In this document: positions 5,782-6,136 of the stretch, piece by piece | Numbering within the stretch: position 1 is the first letter of the stretch | How the letters are laid out: each line of letters starts with the position of its first letter | Assembly: GCA_023230175.1 (NCBI GenBank) | Contig: JALNXV010000228.1 | Location: forward strand, 1-6,136 | Origin: Candidatus Cloacimonadota bacterium | GTDB taxonomy: Bacteria > Cloacimonadota > Cloacimonadia > Cloacimonadales > WRIO01 | Length of the DNA: 6,136 nt | Direction of reading: 5' to 3' | Translations under genes and position numbers: made by a program | The notes under the pieces: generated by a model | Seen by the model: the letters and a program-made list of their open reading frames with translations, nothing else | Databases searched by the model: none | Told to the model about the DNA's origin: nothing

Positions 5782-5786
5782 AGGAG
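5782..5786 (+). promoter_or_regulatory. Ribosome binding site of the polysaccharide gene
   Basis: AGGAG is five bases before ATG 5792. It fixes the start that gives the usual short N-terminus (MSIFKDK) before the Rossmann strand. Confidence 0.7.
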
Positions 5787-5791
5787 ATGAA

Positions 5792-6136
5792 ATGTCCATA
5801 TTCAAAGACAAGGTTTTATTGATAACAGGCGGCACAGGCTCTTTCGGCCATGCAGTGCTCAACAGGTTCCTAGACACAGACATCAAGGAGATCCGCATCT
5901 TCTCCCGCGATGAGAAGAAGCAGGATGACATGCGCCATGAATACAACAATCCCAAGATAAAGTACTACATAGGCGATGTCCGTGATTACCGCAGCATACG
6001 GGATGCGCTCAACGAAGTCGACTACGTCTTCAGCGCTGCGGCTCTGAAGCAGGTTCCATCCTGCGAGTTCTTCCCTATCGAAGCAGTGAGGACCAACGTC
6101 CTGGGCACGGAGAATGTTCTCAGCGCCTGCATTGAC
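5792..6136 (+). CDS. capE: UDP-N-acetylglucosamine 4,6-dehydratase/5-epimerase, CapE/FnlA-like (3' end cut off)
   Basis: The first 115 residues of an extended short-chain dehydrogenase; the rest lies beyond the window. The NAD(P)-binding Rossmann start is KVLLITGGTGSFGHAVL, with the glycine motif TGGTGSFG at 12-19. IFSRDEKKQDDMR (36-48), YIGDVRDY (59-66) and AALKQVPSCEF (83-93) match what I know of CapE/WbjB/FnlA proteins. These convert UDP-GlcNAc to a 4-keto-6-deoxy sugar with 5-epimerisation, the first step towards UDP-L-FucNAc for capsule or O-antigen. PseB, the flagellin-sugar relative, has a different stretch at the SRDE region as I recall, so CapE/FnlA is favoured. The catalytic region is not in view. 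Base composition is higher in GC than in the genes before it. It is probably the first gene of a polysaccharide cluster and not part of the retron. Confidence 0.9.
   Translation, partial: MSIFKDKVLLITGGTGSFGHAVLNRFLDTDIKEIRIFSRDEKKQDDMRHEYNNPKIKYYIGDVRDYRSIRDALNEVDYVFSAAALKQVPSCEFFPIEAVRTNVLGTENVLSACID

Larger units (their letters stand above)
5626..5791. other. 166-bp spacer between the defence genes and the polysaccharide gene
   Basis: No gene is seen. It contains AAGCATCA twice (5713-5720 and 5775-5782). TTTGGCCAGAA (5724-5734) repeats the sequence at 133-143 on the far side of the defence genes. Composition shifts from AT-rich to balanced here, so this is the likely right-hand boundary of the accessory segment. 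I find no convincing terminator after the PIN-like gene. Confidence 0.4.

Noticed and set aside
5743..5955. Reverse-strand gene opposite the capE-like start
   Set aside because: It is antisense to a well-conserved dehydratase and its translation resembles no family I know.

Overview
The window is a bacterial accessory (defence-type) region that ends in a cell-surface polysaccharide gene. All genes are on the + strand. The three central genes and the DNA around them look AT-rich, while the last gene is close to balanced (about 52% GC over three lines I counted). Genes have clear purine-rich ribosome sites. I cannot name the genus: the only chromosomal-looking marker is a widespread CapE/FnlA-type sugar dehydratase, typical of Gram-negative or Gram-positive capsule and O-antigen loci. 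The contrast in composition suggests a transferred defence cassette next to a polysaccharide cluster.

Layout. Bases 2-128 hold a noncoding element closed by a 14-bp imperfect terminal inverted repeat, with an inner hairpin and a second long-range stem. Bases 129-295 show no gene. A good sigma70-like promoter (296-324) points at base ~331, exactly where a retron noncoding RNA begins. The msr-msd RNA spans 330-459: a perfect 13-bp a1/a2 repeat encloses one msr stem-loop and two msd stem-loops. Its first part resembles the E. coli retron Ec67 RNA as I remember it. Eleven bases further starts a 578-residue protein with a complete retron reverse transcriptase (NAxxH, YADD, VTG) fused to a C-terminal TOPRIM-like domain, the Ec67 (Eco2) architecture.

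Forty-nine bases after the RT stop, with its own ribosome site, comes a 653-residue protein I do not recognise. It carries an RNxxxH motif near its C-terminus, as in HEPN ribonucleases. It is probably co-transcribed with the retron and is the most novel part of the locus, because Ec67-type RT-TOPRIM is generally regarded as a self-contained effector. A 285-bp gap follows, with an extended -10 promoter inside or next to an inverted repeat. It leads to a separately transcribed 373-residue PIN-like nuclease whose tail contains a recently duplicated 57-bp (19-residue) repeat. After a 166-bp gap the window ends inside a UDP-GlcNAc 4,6-dehydratase-like gene.

Working model: the RT uses the ncRNA to make a branched msDNA of about 70 nt. 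The RT-msDNA complex holds the TOPRIM domain inactive until phage infection disturbs it. The HEPN-like partner is a candidate second toxic or RNA-cleaving component. The PIN-like gene is either an independent defence gene or a third part of the island. The retron assignment is strong; the roles of the two other proteins are inference.
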